A stretch of 64,000 nt of DNA, from NCBI GenBank assembly GCA_963826475.1, contig CAWGXC010000003.1, positions 1,860,001 through 1,924,000 of the forward strand, given 5' to 3'. Numbering within the stretch: position 1 is the stretch's first letter; every line of letters starts with the position of its first letter. A program made the translations under genes and the position numbers. The notes under the pieces were generated by a model. It was not told the origin of the DNA. It did not search any database and saw nothing but the letters and a program-made list of their open reading frames with translations. Below are positions 47,886 through 56,295 of the stretch, piece by piece. The DNA comes from RHKX01 sp963826475. GTDB lineage: Bacteria > Actinomycetota > Thermoleophilia > Solirubrobacterales > 70-9.

Positions 47886-48658
47886 TGAGCGGTGGCGGCG
47901 AGCGGGGATACGCGCGGTCGCGAGAGAAGCGTGCCGGCGCCGACGGCGACCTCGACCGACGGCCGCGATTCCCGGTGCCGAAGGGCTGGAGGCGCCCGAC
48001 GAAGGTGCGGGTCCGGGCGATCCGCGACCGGCTCCGCGAGATGTACGGATCACGACGAAACGACCCCCACGGCGACCCCGTCCACGAGCTGGTGCTGACG
48101 ATCCTCTCCCAGAACACGAACGACAACAACCGCGACGTCGCCTACCGCCGGCTCCGCGACCGGTTCGACGATTGGGAGTCGATCCGCGACGCCCCGGCGT
48201 CCGAGGTGATCGAGGCGATCAGGCCGGGCGGGCTCGCGAACACGAAGGGCCCGCGAATCCAGCATGTGCTCGCCCAGCTCGGCGACGAGCCGAACCTGGA
48301 CTGGCTCCGAGGCACGCCGCGCGAGGAGGTCATCACTTACCTCACCTCCCTTCCCGGCGTCGGCCGCAAGACGGCAGCCTGCGTGATGATCTTCGCCCTC
48401 GACCGGCCGGAGATCCCGGTCGACACTCACGTTCACAGGGTCGGCGGCAGGCTTGGCCTCTTCCCGGCGGCGATCTCGCTCGAGGGCGCGCACGACGAGA
48501 TGCTGGCCGTAACCGACCCCGCCGACGCATACGAGCTGCACCTGAACCTGATCGCCCATGGGCGCGCGATCTGCCGCCCGCGCCCGCGCTGCGGACGCTG
48601 CGCTCTCGCCCGGATGTGCCCGGCCCTTCGCGCCGGCGCGGTCGAGCCGGTGGCCTGA
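47885..48658 (+). CDS. Endonuclease III-like DNA glycosylase
   Basis: 257 residues from ATG 47885. HhH-GPD fold: VHELVLTILSQNTNDNNRDV, HhH motif with catalytic Lys in LTSLPGVGRKTAACVMIFAL and catalytic Asp in IPVDTHVHRVGGRLGLFP. The Fe-S loop at the end has four Cys in the order C-x5-C-x2-C-x5-C (ICRPRPRCGRCALARMC); classic Nth has x6 in the first gap. It should remove oxidised pyrimidines or cut at abasic sites. A basic N-terminal extension of about 40 residues precedes the domain. It is translationally coupled to the PfkB kinase gene upstream. Confidence 0.92.
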   Translation: MSGGGERGYARSREKRAGADGDLDRRPRFPVPKGWRRPTKVRVRAIRDRLREMYGSRRNDPHGDPVHELVLTILSQNTNDNNRDVAYRRLRDRFDDWESIRDAPASEVIEAIRPGGLANTKGPRIQHVLAQLGDEPNLDWLRGTPREEVITYLTSLPGVGRKTAACVMIFALDRPEIPVDTHVHRVGGRLGLFPAAISLEGAHDEMLAVTDPADAYELHLNLIAHGRAICRPRPRCGRCALARMCPALRAGAVEPVA

Positions 48659-48709
48659 GCACAGGGTCGGCTTCCGCCTAGTGGGTAGTATCCGCGCCGC
48701 TGCGGGCCC

Positions 48710-49129
48710 GTGAGCCCGCCCCCGAATCACTTGAACAAGCGCACCTTCATCTCCTTCGGCGCCGTGGCCATCCTGCTCGCCGTGCTCATCCCGCTTTGGG
48801 CCTTCCAGAAGGACGGATCCGAGGGCTCCTCCCCCGAGAAGGTCGCGGCGAGCGACATGCAGGCCCGGGACCTCTTCGCCACCAACTGCGGCACCTGTCA
48901 CACCCTCGCCCGGGCCGGAACCGATGGCGTCGTCGGCCCGAACCTCGACGATCGCCTCGCGGGTCAGCTCGGGCCGGCGACGGACGCCCAGTCGATCGCT
49001 GCGAATCAGACGCGGGTCGAGTCGGCGATCGAGAACGGATTCGGCGGCGGCGCGATGCCCGCCGGCATCCTCCAGGCGTCGAACGCCAAGCTGGTCGCGA
49101 ACTTCGTGGCTCGCGTCGCCGGTAGATAA
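48710..49129 (+). CDS. Membrane-anchored cytochrome c (single haem)
   Basis: 139 residues from GTG 48710. An N-terminal anchor (FISFGAVAILLAVLIPLWAF) is followed by one cytochrome c domain with haem motif C60-G-T-C63-H64 (ATNCGTCHTLARAG), then VVGPNLDDRLAG and the probable axial Met116 in GGGAMPAGILQ. The domain lies outside the membrane. It has the pattern of SoxX/cbb3-CcoP-like soluble haem domains but is a stand-alone electron carrier. No oxidase or cytochrome c maturation genes are nearby. A palindrome lies 21 bases after the stop. Confidence 0.9.
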   Translation: MSPPPNHLNKRTFISFGAVAILLAVLIPLWAFQKDGSEGSSPEKVAASDMQARDLFATNCGTCHTLARAGTDGVVGPNLDDRLAGQLGPATDAQSIAANQTRVESAIENGFGGGAMPAGILQASNAKLVANFVARVAGR

Positions 49130-49150
49130 CCGCAGGACAGTGGGGCGCTT

Positions 49151-49170
49151 AAGGCCGGTATACCGGCCTT
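49151..49170. terminator. Perfect 20-bp palindrome after the cytochrome c gene
   Basis: AAGGCCGGTATACCGGCCTT is fully self-complementary and starts 22 bases beyond the cytochrome c stop. It may terminate that transcript, though without a loop or T-tract it could equally be an operator. Confidence 0.5.
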
Positions 49171-49249
49171 ATCCAGCCCAGTAGCCAAGGCTGACGCTCC
49201 TCGAGAGGCAACGAGCGAGAGCCCCGCGGGAGGTTCGGGCCCAAACGAC

Positions 49250-49273
49250 GACCGCCGCCTTGCGGCGGCGGTC
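49250..49273. terminator. Hairpin terminator of the secreted nuclease-like gene
   Basis: GACCGCCGCC and GGCGGCGGTC pair as a 10-bp stem around TTGC, 20 bases beyond the stop of the reverse-strand EEP gene. On that strand it is followed by GTCGTTTGG, giving a short T-run. The 49130-49293 gap otherwise holds only the palindrome at 49151. Confidence 0.7.
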
Positions 49274-49293
49274 GATCGTCCGGATGTCTGGCT

Positions 49294-50505
49294 CTATCTC
49301 TTGCTCTTGTGCTTCTTCAGCGACAGGGTGCTGACGAGTCCGCCGTGATCCGATGAGACGAGGCCCGAGGGCGTCGTCACGGTCGGATCGGTGCCGGTGA
49401 CCTCGGCGCTGCGCTGCTTGAGCTTCGGCTTGGTCATCACGTGATCGACCGTGTGATCGAACCGGTAGCTGCCGATCGTCGCCGAGGACAGGTTGGGATC
49501 GGGGTAGCAGCACGTCTGGCGGGCTCCGAGATTGAACATCCCGAAGTCCTTCGTCAGCGCGTTGTAAGCCCCCTCGTCGCCGGCGATCGTGAAGCCGGTG
49601 CCGACCTTGTCCTTGGGTCCACCCGAGTTGATGTCACCGAGGAAGATGAGCTGCTTCTTCGTCTGCAGCGGTCCTCCCTTGGCGAACAGCTCCCGTGCCT
49701 GATCCTCGCGGATCTGCGGATCGCCGAATGCCTCCAGGTGCGAGTTGACGAAGTGGAACTTGGCCGCCTTCGTCCGCTTGGTTCCCTTGACCTTGGCGTC
49801 AACCGAGACCCAGCCGCGCGTGACCGAGATCGGCACCACGCCGGCAAGGTCGACGTCGTAGGTGTGCTCGAAGTGACCCATGTCCGGGTGCTTCGTCTTC
49901 ACGCCGCTGCCCTTGCGGACGAGGATGACGTCGCGCATCGTCAGTCGCCCGTCCTTGTCGGCACCACAGGCGGCGAGTGGGCCGTTCCCGGTCGCGTCAT
50001 TGCCGTCTACATCAGCCGGCAGCTCCTGGTCGAACTCGTCCTGCTGGACGGCGACCTTGTACTTCGCCTTCTCGTCCTTCAGCGCCGACTGCAGGAGGGC
50101 CAGGAAGTCGTAGCGAACGTCGGTCGCCGCGGTCGTCGTGTAATCGGACGGCGTCTGCTCGCGCCAGAGGGCGACCTCCTGCAGACCGACCAGGTCGGGC
50201 GCGCTCTTTGCGATCTCCTTCGCGAGCAGCTTCGAGCGCTCCGGGAAGTTGGTCGTATCGACCTGGTTGAGGATGGCACCAGCGGCATCGACCGCGCCGC
50301 AGACGCTGTCCGCGTCGATCGCCGGGCCGAGGTCGGCACCGAGATAGAGGTTCCGGGTCATCACGGTGACGTCCGGGTCCTTCTTCTTGTGCTTCTTCGC
50401 GGCGGTGCCGAGAGCCGGCATCGCAAGCGCCGTCAGCGCCAGCGCGAACAGCGCCAGCAGCAGGGTCCGGGAGCGCGTTCGGCTCCCGCGGTTCAGGTAA
50501 TCCAA
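49294..50505 (-). CDS. Secreted endonuclease/exonuclease/phosphatase-family protein
   Basis: 403 residues from TTG 50505, which has GAGGAG at good spacing. A signal peptide (TLLLALFALALTALAMPALG) is followed by a basic segment (KKHKKKD) and the EEP domain: VTVMTRNLYLGADLGPAIDA (Asn), PDLVGLQEVALWR (Glu), FHFVNSHLEAFGDPQIREDQ (His), LIFLGDINSGG (Asp/Asn) and the terminal LVSSDHGGLVSTLSL (Asp-His). The site is complete, so an exported Mg-dependent phosphodiesterase or nuclease is likely. The C-terminus is again basic (KKHKSKR). It is divergent from dnaK, sharing the 187-base region between them. Confidence 0.87.
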   Translation of the reverse strand: MDYLNRGSRTRSRTLLLALFALALTALAMPALGTAAKKHKKKDPDVTVMTRNLYLGADLGPAIDADSVCGAVDAAGAILNQVDTTNFPERSKLLAKEIAKSAPDLVGLQEVALWREQTPSDYTTTAATDVRYDFLALLQSALKDEKAKYKVAVQQDEFDQELPADVDGNDATGNGPLAACGADKDGRLTMRDVILVRKGSGVKTKHPDMGHFEHTYDVDLAGVVPISVTRGWVSVDAKVKGTKRTKAAKFHFVNSHLEAFGDPQIREDQARELFAKGGPLQTKKQLIFLGDINSGGPKDKVGTGFTIAGDEGAYNALTKDFGMFNLGARQTCCYPDPNLSSATIGSYRFDHTVDHVMTKPKLKQRSAEVTGTDPTVTTPSGLVSSDHGGLVSTLSLKKHKSKR

Positions 50506-50612
50506 GGGGTCTCCTCTATTGCGGGTGGGGTGCGCGTCCGGACGAACCTCCGACGTCCCGACGTCCCTGGAAACACTAGCGGCGAGCGGATGGAGCGGTT
50601 TCCGCGCACAGC

Positions 50613-50664
50613 TTGGACCGACGCAACACATCTGCTACCTTGCCACTCAGATTTCATTAGCAAG
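50613..50664 (+). promoter_or_regulatory. Candidate dnaK promoter with adjacent inverted repeat
   Basis: TTGGAC (50613-50618) and TACCTT (50636-50641) are spaced 17 bases, a good sigma-A-type promoter. An inverted repeat CTTGC-N16-GCAAG (50639-50664) overlaps the -10 and the expected start. Its CTTG...CAAG ends recall the HspR operator (HAIR), but the arms are shorter and the spacing differs from the CTTGAGT-N7-ACTCAAG consensus. A clean ribosome-binding site (AGAAGGGA) precedes the dnaK ATG at 50693. Confidence 0.5.
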
Positions 50665-50692
50665 ATTGAATTACCTCAGAAGGGAACAACAA

Positions 50693-52621
50693 ATGGGCAA
50701 GACCATCGGAATCGACCTCGGAACCACCAACTCCTGCTTCGCGGTGATGGAGGGCGGCGAGCCCACGGTCCTCGAGAACTCCGAGGGCGGTCGCACGACC
50801 CCCTCGGTCGTCGCGTTCACCGACTCCGGCGAGCGCCTCGTCGGAACCGTCGCCAAGCGGCAGTCCGTGATGAACCCCGAGCGCACCGTCTACTCCATCA
50901 AGCGCTTCATGGGCCGTAAGGAGGCCGAGGTCAAGGAGGAGGAGCGGATCGTCCCCTACGACGTCGAGCCCGGCCCCAACGGAGACGTTCGGGTCAAGAT
51001 CAGCGACAAGCAGTACTCGCCGCCGGAGATCTCGGCGATGATCCTGCAGAAGATCAAGGCCGATGCCGAGTCCAAGCTCGGCGAGACCGTCGACGGCGCG
51101 GTGATCACCGTCCCCGCCTACTTCAACGACGACCAGCGTCAGGCGACCAAGGACGCCGGCAAGATCGCCGGCCTCGAGGTCAAGCGGATCATCAACGAGC
51201 CGACCGCCGCGTCGCTGGCCTACGGCCTCGACAAGGAGGGAACCGAGCAGACGATCCTCGTCTTCGACCTCGGCGGCGGGACGTTCGACGTCTCCGTGCT
51301 GGAGATCGACGACAGCGACCCCAGCCAGGCGGCCGTGTTCGCGGTCCTGGCCACCGCCGGCGACAACCACCTCGGCGGCGACAACTGGGACGCGGCGATC
51401 GTCAACTGGCTCGTCGCCGAGTTCAAGAAGGACCAGGGCATCGATCTCGGCGCCGACAAGAACTCGCTGCAGCGCCTCTACGAGGCCGCGGAGAAGGCGA
51501 AGATCGAGCTCTCCACCACGCAGGAGACGCAGATCAACCTGCCGTTCATCACCGCGGTCGAGGGTCAGCCACGTCACCTCGAGATCAAGCTCTCGCGGGC
51601 GAAGCTCAACGAGCTCACGGGTGATCTGCTCGAGCGCGTCGTCGGCCCGGTCAAGCAGGCCCTCGCGGACGCGGACACCACGATCGATCACGTCGTCATG
51701 GTCGGCGGCATGACCCGCAACCCGGCCGTGCAGGAAAAGGTCAAGGAGCTGACCGGCAAGGACCCGCACAAGGGCGTCAACCCGGACGAGGTGGTCGCTG
51801 TCGGCGCAGCCGTCATGGGCGCCGTCCTCAGCGGCGACGCCAGCAACGACGTGCTCCTGCTCGACGTCACCCCGCTGACCCTCGGGATCGAGACCAAGGG
51901 CGGAGTGATGACCAAGCTGATCGAACGCAACACGACGATTCCGTCGAAGCGCTCCGAGACGTTCTCGACCGCCGATGACAACCAGACCCAGGTCGAGGTT
52001 CACGTCCTGCAGGGCGAGCGGGAGATGGCGAGTGGCAACAAGTCACTCGGCAAGTTCCAGCTGACCGGCATCCCGCCGGCGCCTCGCGGGATGCCGCAGA
52101 TCGAGGTCACGTTCGACATCGACGCCAACGGCATCCTCAACGTCGCGGCCAAGGATCTCGGCACCGGCAAGGAGCAGACGATCGAGATCAAGGGTGGCTC
52201 CGGCCTCTCCGACGAGGAGGTCAAGAACATGGTCGCCGACGCCGAGAGCCATGCCGATGAGGACCGCAAGGCGAAGGAGCTGGCCGAGGCCCGCAACGTC
52301 GCCGAGCAGGCGGCCTACCAGGGCGAGAAGCAGCTCGAGGAGCTCGGCGAGCAGGTCGATGAGGCCGCCAAGACCGAGATCACCGAGGCGATCGAAGCCC
52401 TCAAGGGCGTGCTCGACTCCAGCGACGTCGACGACATCAAGGCGAAGACGGCCACGCTCGAGTCCGCCTTCCACAAGGTCTCCGAGCAGATCTACGCGAA
52501 CGCCCAGGCACAACAGGGCGGCGCCCAAGGCGCCGACGGTGCAACCTCGACCAACGGCGGCGATCCGGCCGATTCGGAAGAGGAGATCGTCGATGCCACG
52601 GTCGTCGAGGACGAGTCGTAG
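50693..52621 (+). CDS. dnaK: Chaperone DnaK (Hsp70)
   Basis: 642 residues from ATG 50693. ATPase domain: GKTIGIDLGTTNSCFAVMEG, YFNDDQRQATKDAGKIAGLE, FDLGGGTFDVSVLEID and VVMVGGMTRNPAVQEKVKEL. The linker is VLLLDVTPLTLGIETKGGVM. The substrate-binding domain contains TFDIDANGILNVAAKDLGTG, and the helical lid runs to a Gly/Ala-rich end and the acidic tail SEEEIVDATVVEDES. First gene of a dnaK-grpE-dnaJ-hspR operon; it folds proteins with DnaJ and GrpE in the cytoplasm. Frame openings upstream of 50693 are not part of the gene. Confidence 0.99.
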   Translation: MGKTIGIDLGTTNSCFAVMEGGEPTVLENSEGGRTTPSVVAFTDSGERLVGTVAKRQSVMNPERTVYSIKRFMGRKEAEVKEEERIVPYDVEPGPNGDVRVKISDKQYSPPEISAMILQKIKADAESKLGETVDGAVITVPAYFNDDQRQATKDAGKIAGLEVKRIINEPTAASLAYGLDKEGTEQTILVFDLGGGTFDVSVLEIDDSDPSQAAVFAVLATAGDNHLGGDNWDAAIVNWLVAEFKKDQGIDLGADKNSLQRLYEAAEKAKIELSTTQETQINLPFITAVEGQPRHLEIKLSRAKLNELTGDLLERVVGPVKQALADADTTIDHVVMVGGMTRNPAVQEKVKELTGKDPHKGVNPDEVVAVGAAVMGAVLSGDASNDVLLLDVTPLTLGIETKGGVMTKLIERNTTIPSKRSETFSTADDNQTQVEVHVLQGEREMASGNKSLGKFQLTGIPPAPRGMPQIEVTFDIDANGILNVAAKDLGTGKEQTIEIKGGSGLSDEEVKNMVADAESHADEDRKAKELAEARNVAEQAAYQGEKQLEELGEQVDEAAKTEITEAIEALKGVLDSSDVDDIKAKTATLESAFHKVSEQIYANAQAQQGGAQGADGATSTNGGDPADSEEEIVDATVVEDES

Positions 52622-52650
52622 GCCGCGGCCTCAGCACGGATCGGATCTCC

Positions 52651-53292
52651 ATGACCGAAGAGCAGAGAGCAGCTGACGAGTCGGTCGGGGCGGACGTCGA
52701 GTCCGCCCCGGCCGAGCCCGAGATCGTCGACGCCGAGGTGGTCGTCGACGCCGAGGTGGTCGAGGACGCCGAGGTGGAAGAGCCCGTTGAGGAGGACGAT
52801 CCGTTGACGGTCGCACTCCGCGATCGTGCCGAGTACCTCGAGCTCGCCCAGCGGGCCCGGGCCGACTTCGAGAACTACAAGCGGCGCGTCGCCGGACAGG
52901 CCGCTGATGCCGAGCGGCGCGGCAAGACGACGCTGGCGCTCGGCATCGTGCCGGCGCTCGACAATCTCGAGCGTGCGCTGACGGCGGCCGGAGTCGATCC
53001 CGAGGGCTCGCCCGACCCCGTCGGGGAGCCGCCGAGCGAGGAGGTCTCCGCTCGGGATGCCCTCGCCGAGGGCGTGGCGCTCGTCTACCGCGAGCTGCGC
53101 GCCGGCCTGCAGCGCGCGGGGGTCAGCAGCTTCGACCCGATCGGCGAGCGCTTCGACCCGCTGCTGCACGAGGCGATCTCGACCGGCGTGGCCGATGGCA
53201 TCGATCCCGGCACCGTGCTCGAGACGCTCGAGCAGGGCTACCGGATCAACGAGCACGTGATCCGTCCCGCCCGTGTCGTCGTGAGCGGCTAG
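52651..53292 (+). CDS. grpE: Nucleotide exchange factor GrpE
   Basis: 213 residues. An acidic N-terminus with VVDAEVV-type repeats (about 24-50) is followed by the long dimerising helix (AEYLELAQRARADFENYKRR) and the GrpE core: TLALGIVPALDNLERALTAA, FDPIGERFDPLLHEAISTGV and the end TVLETLEQGYRINEHVIRPA. It promotes ADP release from DnaK. It starts 29 bases after dnaK and ends 10 bases before dnaJ, in one operon. The Pro/Glu-rich segment at about 115-130 is an insertion relative to E. coli GrpE. Confidence 0.97.
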   Translation: MTEEQRAADESVGADVESAPAEPEIVDAEVVVDAEVVEDAEVEEPVEEDDPLTVALRDRAEYLELAQRARADFENYKRRVAGQAADAERRGKTTLALGIVPALDNLERALTAAGVDPEGSPDPVGEPPSEEVSARDALAEGVALVYRELRAGLQRAGVSSFDPIGERFDPLLHEAISTGVADGIDPGTVLETLEQGYRINEHVIRPARVVVSG

Positions 53293-53302
53293 GGAGGCAC
53301 GG

Positions 53303-54430
53303 GTGGCCCGCGATCCATACGAGGTCCTCGGCGTCGACAAGAAGGCGACCGACGAAGAGATCAAGCGCGCCTACCGCAAGCTCGCGCGGGAGCTGCACCC
53401 CGACCGCAACCCGGGCGATCCCAGAGCCGAGGAGCGCTTCAAGGAGGTCGGCGGCGCGTACGAGACCTTGAAGGACCCGGAGAAGCGCAAGCAGCACGAC
53501 GCCGGCGGGATGTTCGGTGGCGGCTTCGGTCCCGGGCAGGGGGGCTTCAACGTCGGCGTCAGTGATCTCGGCGACGTCTTCTCCAGCCTCTTCGGGCGCG
53601 GGCGCGGGGGCCCCGAGGCGCAGCGCGGTCGCGACCTGGAAACCGACCTGAGCCTCACGTTCGAGCAGGCGATGGAGGGGGTGCAGATCCCCGTCACGGT
53701 GCCCAAGCAGGCGACCTGCGCCACATGCGGCGGAAACGGCGCAGCCCCCGGCACGAGGCCGAGCACCTGCCCGCGCTGTGAGGGCCGCGGCATCGACTCC
53801 CAGAGCCAGGGGTTCTTCTCGATCAGCCAGCCCTGTCCGCAGTGCGGTGGCCGCGGCCAGGTGGTCGAGAAGGCCTGCCCCGAGTGCCGCGGCAGCGGCC
53901 TCACCAGGCAGCGCAAGCGCTACCGGGTCAACGTTCCGGCCGGCGTCCGCGACGGGACCCGGATCAGGCTCGCCGGGAAGGGCGAGGACGGACCCCTCGG
54001 CGGCCCTTCAGGCGATCTCTTCGTGACCACTCACGTGGCGCCCTCCCCGGTCTTCAAGGCACGGCCCGACGGCAACCTCGAGGTCGAGGTGCCGATAACG
54101 ATCGCCGAGGCGATCGGCGGCGCCAACGTCGAGGTGCCGACGCTGCGCGGGACGAAGCGCATCAGGGTCGCCCCGGGCACCCAGCACGGCACGGTCCAGC
54201 GCCTCCGCGGCGAAGGACCGCCGAAGACCCGCGCCGGGGCGCGAGGCGGGCGCGGCGACATCCACTACCGCTTCGAGATCGAGATCCCGAGCGACCTCGA
54301 CCGTAAGGGCCGGCAGGCCCTGGACGAGCTCAGCCGCTCTCTCGACGGCCACGACCCGCGCGAGCGCCTGCTCCGTGACGCCAGGCGGCGCGGTTCATCC
54401 GACCAGCCGGGCAAGGTTGGTGCGGCGTGA
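53303..54430 (+). CDS. dnaJ: Chaperone DnaJ (Hsp40)
   Basis: 375 residues from GTG 53303. J domain with the HPD motif in LARELHPDRNPGDPRAEE, a Gly/Phe-rich region (GGMFGGGFGPGQGG), then four zinc-binding repeats CATCGGNG, CPRCEGRG, CPQCGGRG and CPECRGSG, all complete, and the C-terminal substrate domains (VNVPAGVRDGTRIRLAGKGE). It delivers substrates to DnaK and stimulates its ATPase. The final codons overlap the GTG start of hspR by 4 bases (GTGA), coupling repressor synthesis to the chaperone operon. Confidence 0.98.
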   Translation: MARDPYEVLGVDKKATDEEIKRAYRKLARELHPDRNPGDPRAEERFKEVGGAYETLKDPEKRKQHDAGGMFGGGFGPGQGGFNVGVSDLGDVFSSLFGRGRGGPEAQRGRDLETDLSLTFEQAMEGVQIPVTVPKQATCATCGGNGAAPGTRPSTCPRCEGRGIDSQSQGFFSISQPCPQCGGRGQVVEKACPECRGSGLTRQRKRYRVNVPAGVRDGTRIRLAGKGEDGPLGGPSGDLFVTTHVAPSPVFKARPDGNLEVEVPITIAEAIGGANVEVPTLRGTKRIRVAPGTQHGTVQRLRGEGPPKTRAGARGGRGDIHYRFEIEIPSDLDRKGRQALDELSRSLDGHDPRERLLRDARRRGSSDQPGKVGAA

Positions 54431-54939
54431 ACGACGCGGGACAAGAGGGTGGCCGGCGGCGCGTCATGCGGCGGACCACCACGATCGAGACGAAGATCGA
54501 CCGGGCGCGAGGCGTCTTCATGATCTCCGTCGCCGCCGAGCTCGCCGAGATGCACCCTCAAACGCTGCGCATGTACGAGGCGCGCGGCCTGATCCAGCCG
54601 AAGCGTTCGCCCAAGAACACCCGGCTCTACTCCCACGAGGACGTCGAGCGGCTTCGGCGGATCCAGGAGATGACCGCGCAGCAGGGGCTGAACCTCGCGG
54701 GCGTCGAGACGGTGCTCGAGCTCGAGACCAGACTGGACGAGATGCGCGCCGAGCTGCGCGCGATGCGTGAACGCACGGAGGAGATGGAACAGACGATGGC
54801 CAGGGAAGTCGAGCAGGCGCGCCGCTCCCTCGGCGCTGAGATCGTGCCTTACGGCGCCTACGAATCGAAGGACATCCCGGGTCCCCTGCCCGTGCGGATC
54901 CCAGTCGAGGGGCGCCCCGGGGAGCAGAGCGCGAGCTGA
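54427..54939 (+). CDS. hspR: Heat shock repressor HspR (MerR family)
   Basis: 170 residues from GTG 54427. The MerR HTH (about 30-75) reads FMISVAAELAEMHPQTLRMY, EARGLIQPKRSPKNTRLYSH and EDVERLRRIQEMT, as in HspR. A coiled coil follows (VETVLELETRLDEMRAELRA). The N-terminal 25 residues are extra. HspR represses its own dnaK operon by binding HAIR sequences with DnaK as corepressor. Its position as last gene of the operon is standard for actinobacteria. It is convergent with the beta-lactamase-like gene, with 31 bases between. Confidence 0.95.
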   Translation: MNDAGQEGGRRRVMRRTTTIETKIDRARGVFMISVAAELAEMHPQTLRMYEARGLIQPKRSPKNTRLYSHEDVERLRRIQEMTAQQGLNLAGVETVLELETRLDEMRAELRAMRERTEEMEQTMAREVEQARRSLGAEIVPYGAYESKDIPGPLPVRIPVEGRPGEQSAS

Positions 54940-54970
54940 GCGCCGCTCCCCCGAGCTCCCGTCGATCCGA

Positions 54971-55852
54971 TCAGTCGCCGAGGAGCTTTCCGGCAACTCC
55001 CTCGAGCGTGTCGATCCCGTAGGGCATCGAGGGCGACCCGTCGGTGAGGATCGCCATCCCGAGCGTGCCTCCCGGGCGCCGCAACTCGGCCGCCTGGCTG
55101 ACCAGCTGACCTGACTTCGTCTCGCGCCACCCGCCCTTGAAGCGGGTGCTCCAGCCATCCGCGACCGCGGGGATCCCCCAGCTCTCCGCCGGGATGATGG
55201 AGCCGAGAAGGGACTTTGCGAACCGGTCGTAGCGGCGCGGGAACGCGCGGTCGAGGCCGGCGAAGTACAAGGCCATGTCGGCGGCGCTGATCCGGGCACG
55301 ACCCCAGCTGTCCTTGACCTCGAAGTCGTGCATGCCCGTCTGCTCGGCGACCTCGCGCAGGCCACCGTCGCCGACCGCTTCGTAGATCTGGGTCGCGGCG
55401 TCGTTGTCGGAGATCGTGATCATCGCCGTCAGCGCCCCTCTCGTCTCCTTGTCCAGCTCGGCGCCGGACGCGCTGAGGCGATGAAGCTCGGCGGCCAGCA
55501 GCATCGATTTGACGACGCTCGCGGCATGAAAGAGCTCGTGTTCGCCTCGCCCCCACATCACTCCACCCTCGTCGACGACCGCGAAGGAGGCGACCCCCTT
55601 GCGGCTCCGCGCGTATTGCGCCGCCGCCCTGACCCGCTGCTCACCGAACCCGACCGGACGGTAGGCGTCGGGCGGCCGCACGACTGCTCTCCCCGCCCCA
55701 GCCGGGGGCGTCGCAAGCCATTCGATCAGGCCCGCCAGCCGGGTACTCGTCGTGGTTGCCGCCCCGACGGGCGGGGTGGGCGGACGGCGGTCGTGAGCGA
55801 TCAGGGCGACGAGCCCGACGGCGGACATCAGCAGCACCAGAAGGAGCCGCAC
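54971..55852 (-). CDS. Class A beta-lactamase-like serine hydrolase
   Basis: About 293 residues. An N-terminal signal/anchor (VRLLLVLLMSAVGLVALIA) is followed by the serine-hydrolase fold: SxxK in HAASVVKSMLLAAELHRLSA, SDN in MITISDNDAATQIYEAV and KGGW in STRFKGGWRETKSG in place of KTG. No Omega-loop ExxxN is obvious. It probably acts outside the membrane as a beta-lactamase-like or peptidoglycan-linked hydrolase; resistance activity is not proven. The start is uncertain: GTG 55852 leaves 47 bases to the divergent gene, while TTG 55897 would leave only two. Confidence 0.85.
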   Translation of the reverse strand: MRLLLVLLMSAVGLVALIAHDRRPPTPPVGAATTTSTRLAGLIEWLATPPAGAGRAVVRPPDAYRPVGFGEQRVRAAAQYARSRKGVASFAVVDEGGVMWGRGEHELFHAASVVKSMLLAAELHRLSASGAELDKETRGALTAMITISDNDAATQIYEAVGDGGLREVAEQTGMHDFEVKDSWGRARISAADMALYFAGLDRAFPRRYDRFAKSLLGSIIPAESWGIPAVADGWSTRFKGGWRETKSGQLVSQAAELRRPGGTLGMAILTDGSPSMPYGIDTLEGVAGKLLGD

Positions 55853-55899
55853 GGGTTGGGTTGGCGGAAAGCGAATCTCGATTCGGTAGTTTCGCAACG

Positions 55900-56295
55900 A
55901 TGAACGAGACCGATCAGATCGATCAACTCGCCCGCGCCGGCGCCATCGCGATCGCCATCACGCGCATCGGCATCGGCGTCGCCGCCTTCACCCTCACCCG
56001 CCCGGCACTGCGCACGCTCGGCTTCGGCGAACCGGGGCCGGCCGCCACGGCGCTCGCCCGGCTCGCCGGTGGCAGGGACATCGCCCTCGGGGTCCATGCG
56101 CTCTCGGTCCGGAACGATCGCGTGGCACTGCGGGAGGCGTCGGTGCTTGCCGCGGCGGTCGACGCCGGTGACGCGATCGCCTTCGGCGCGGCGATCGCAT
56201 CCCCGGGATTCCGCCGGATGGCCGTCATGAACGCACCGGCCGGCGTCGGCGGAGCCGTTGCCGGCGCCTGGGTCGCGGCGCGCCTCAGCCGTTAG
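55900..56295 (+). CDS. Small hydrophobic protein (DUF4267-like)
   Basis: 131 residues, Ala/Gly-rich, with three or four hydrophobic helices (AGAIAIAITRIGIGVAAFTL, LARLAGGRDIALGVHALSV, AGVGGAVAGAWVAARL). The block FGEPGPAATALARLAGGRDI resembles DUF4267/DUF4149-type small membrane proteins. No function is known. It diverges from the beta-lactamase-like gene, and its last codons overlap the convergent MscS gene by 4 bases. Confidence 0.7.
   Translation: MNETDQIDQLARAGAIAIAITRIGIGVAAFTLTRPALRTLGFGEPGPAATALARLAGGRDIALGVHALSVRNDRVALREASVLAAAVDAGDAIAFGAAIASPGFRRMAVMNAPAGVGGAVAGAWVAARLSR

Noticed and set aside
50639..50664. CIRCE element (HrcA operator) before dnaK
   Set aside because: TTAGCA matches half of one CIRCE arm, but the GAGTGCTAA partner is missing, and the operon carries hspR rather than hrcA.
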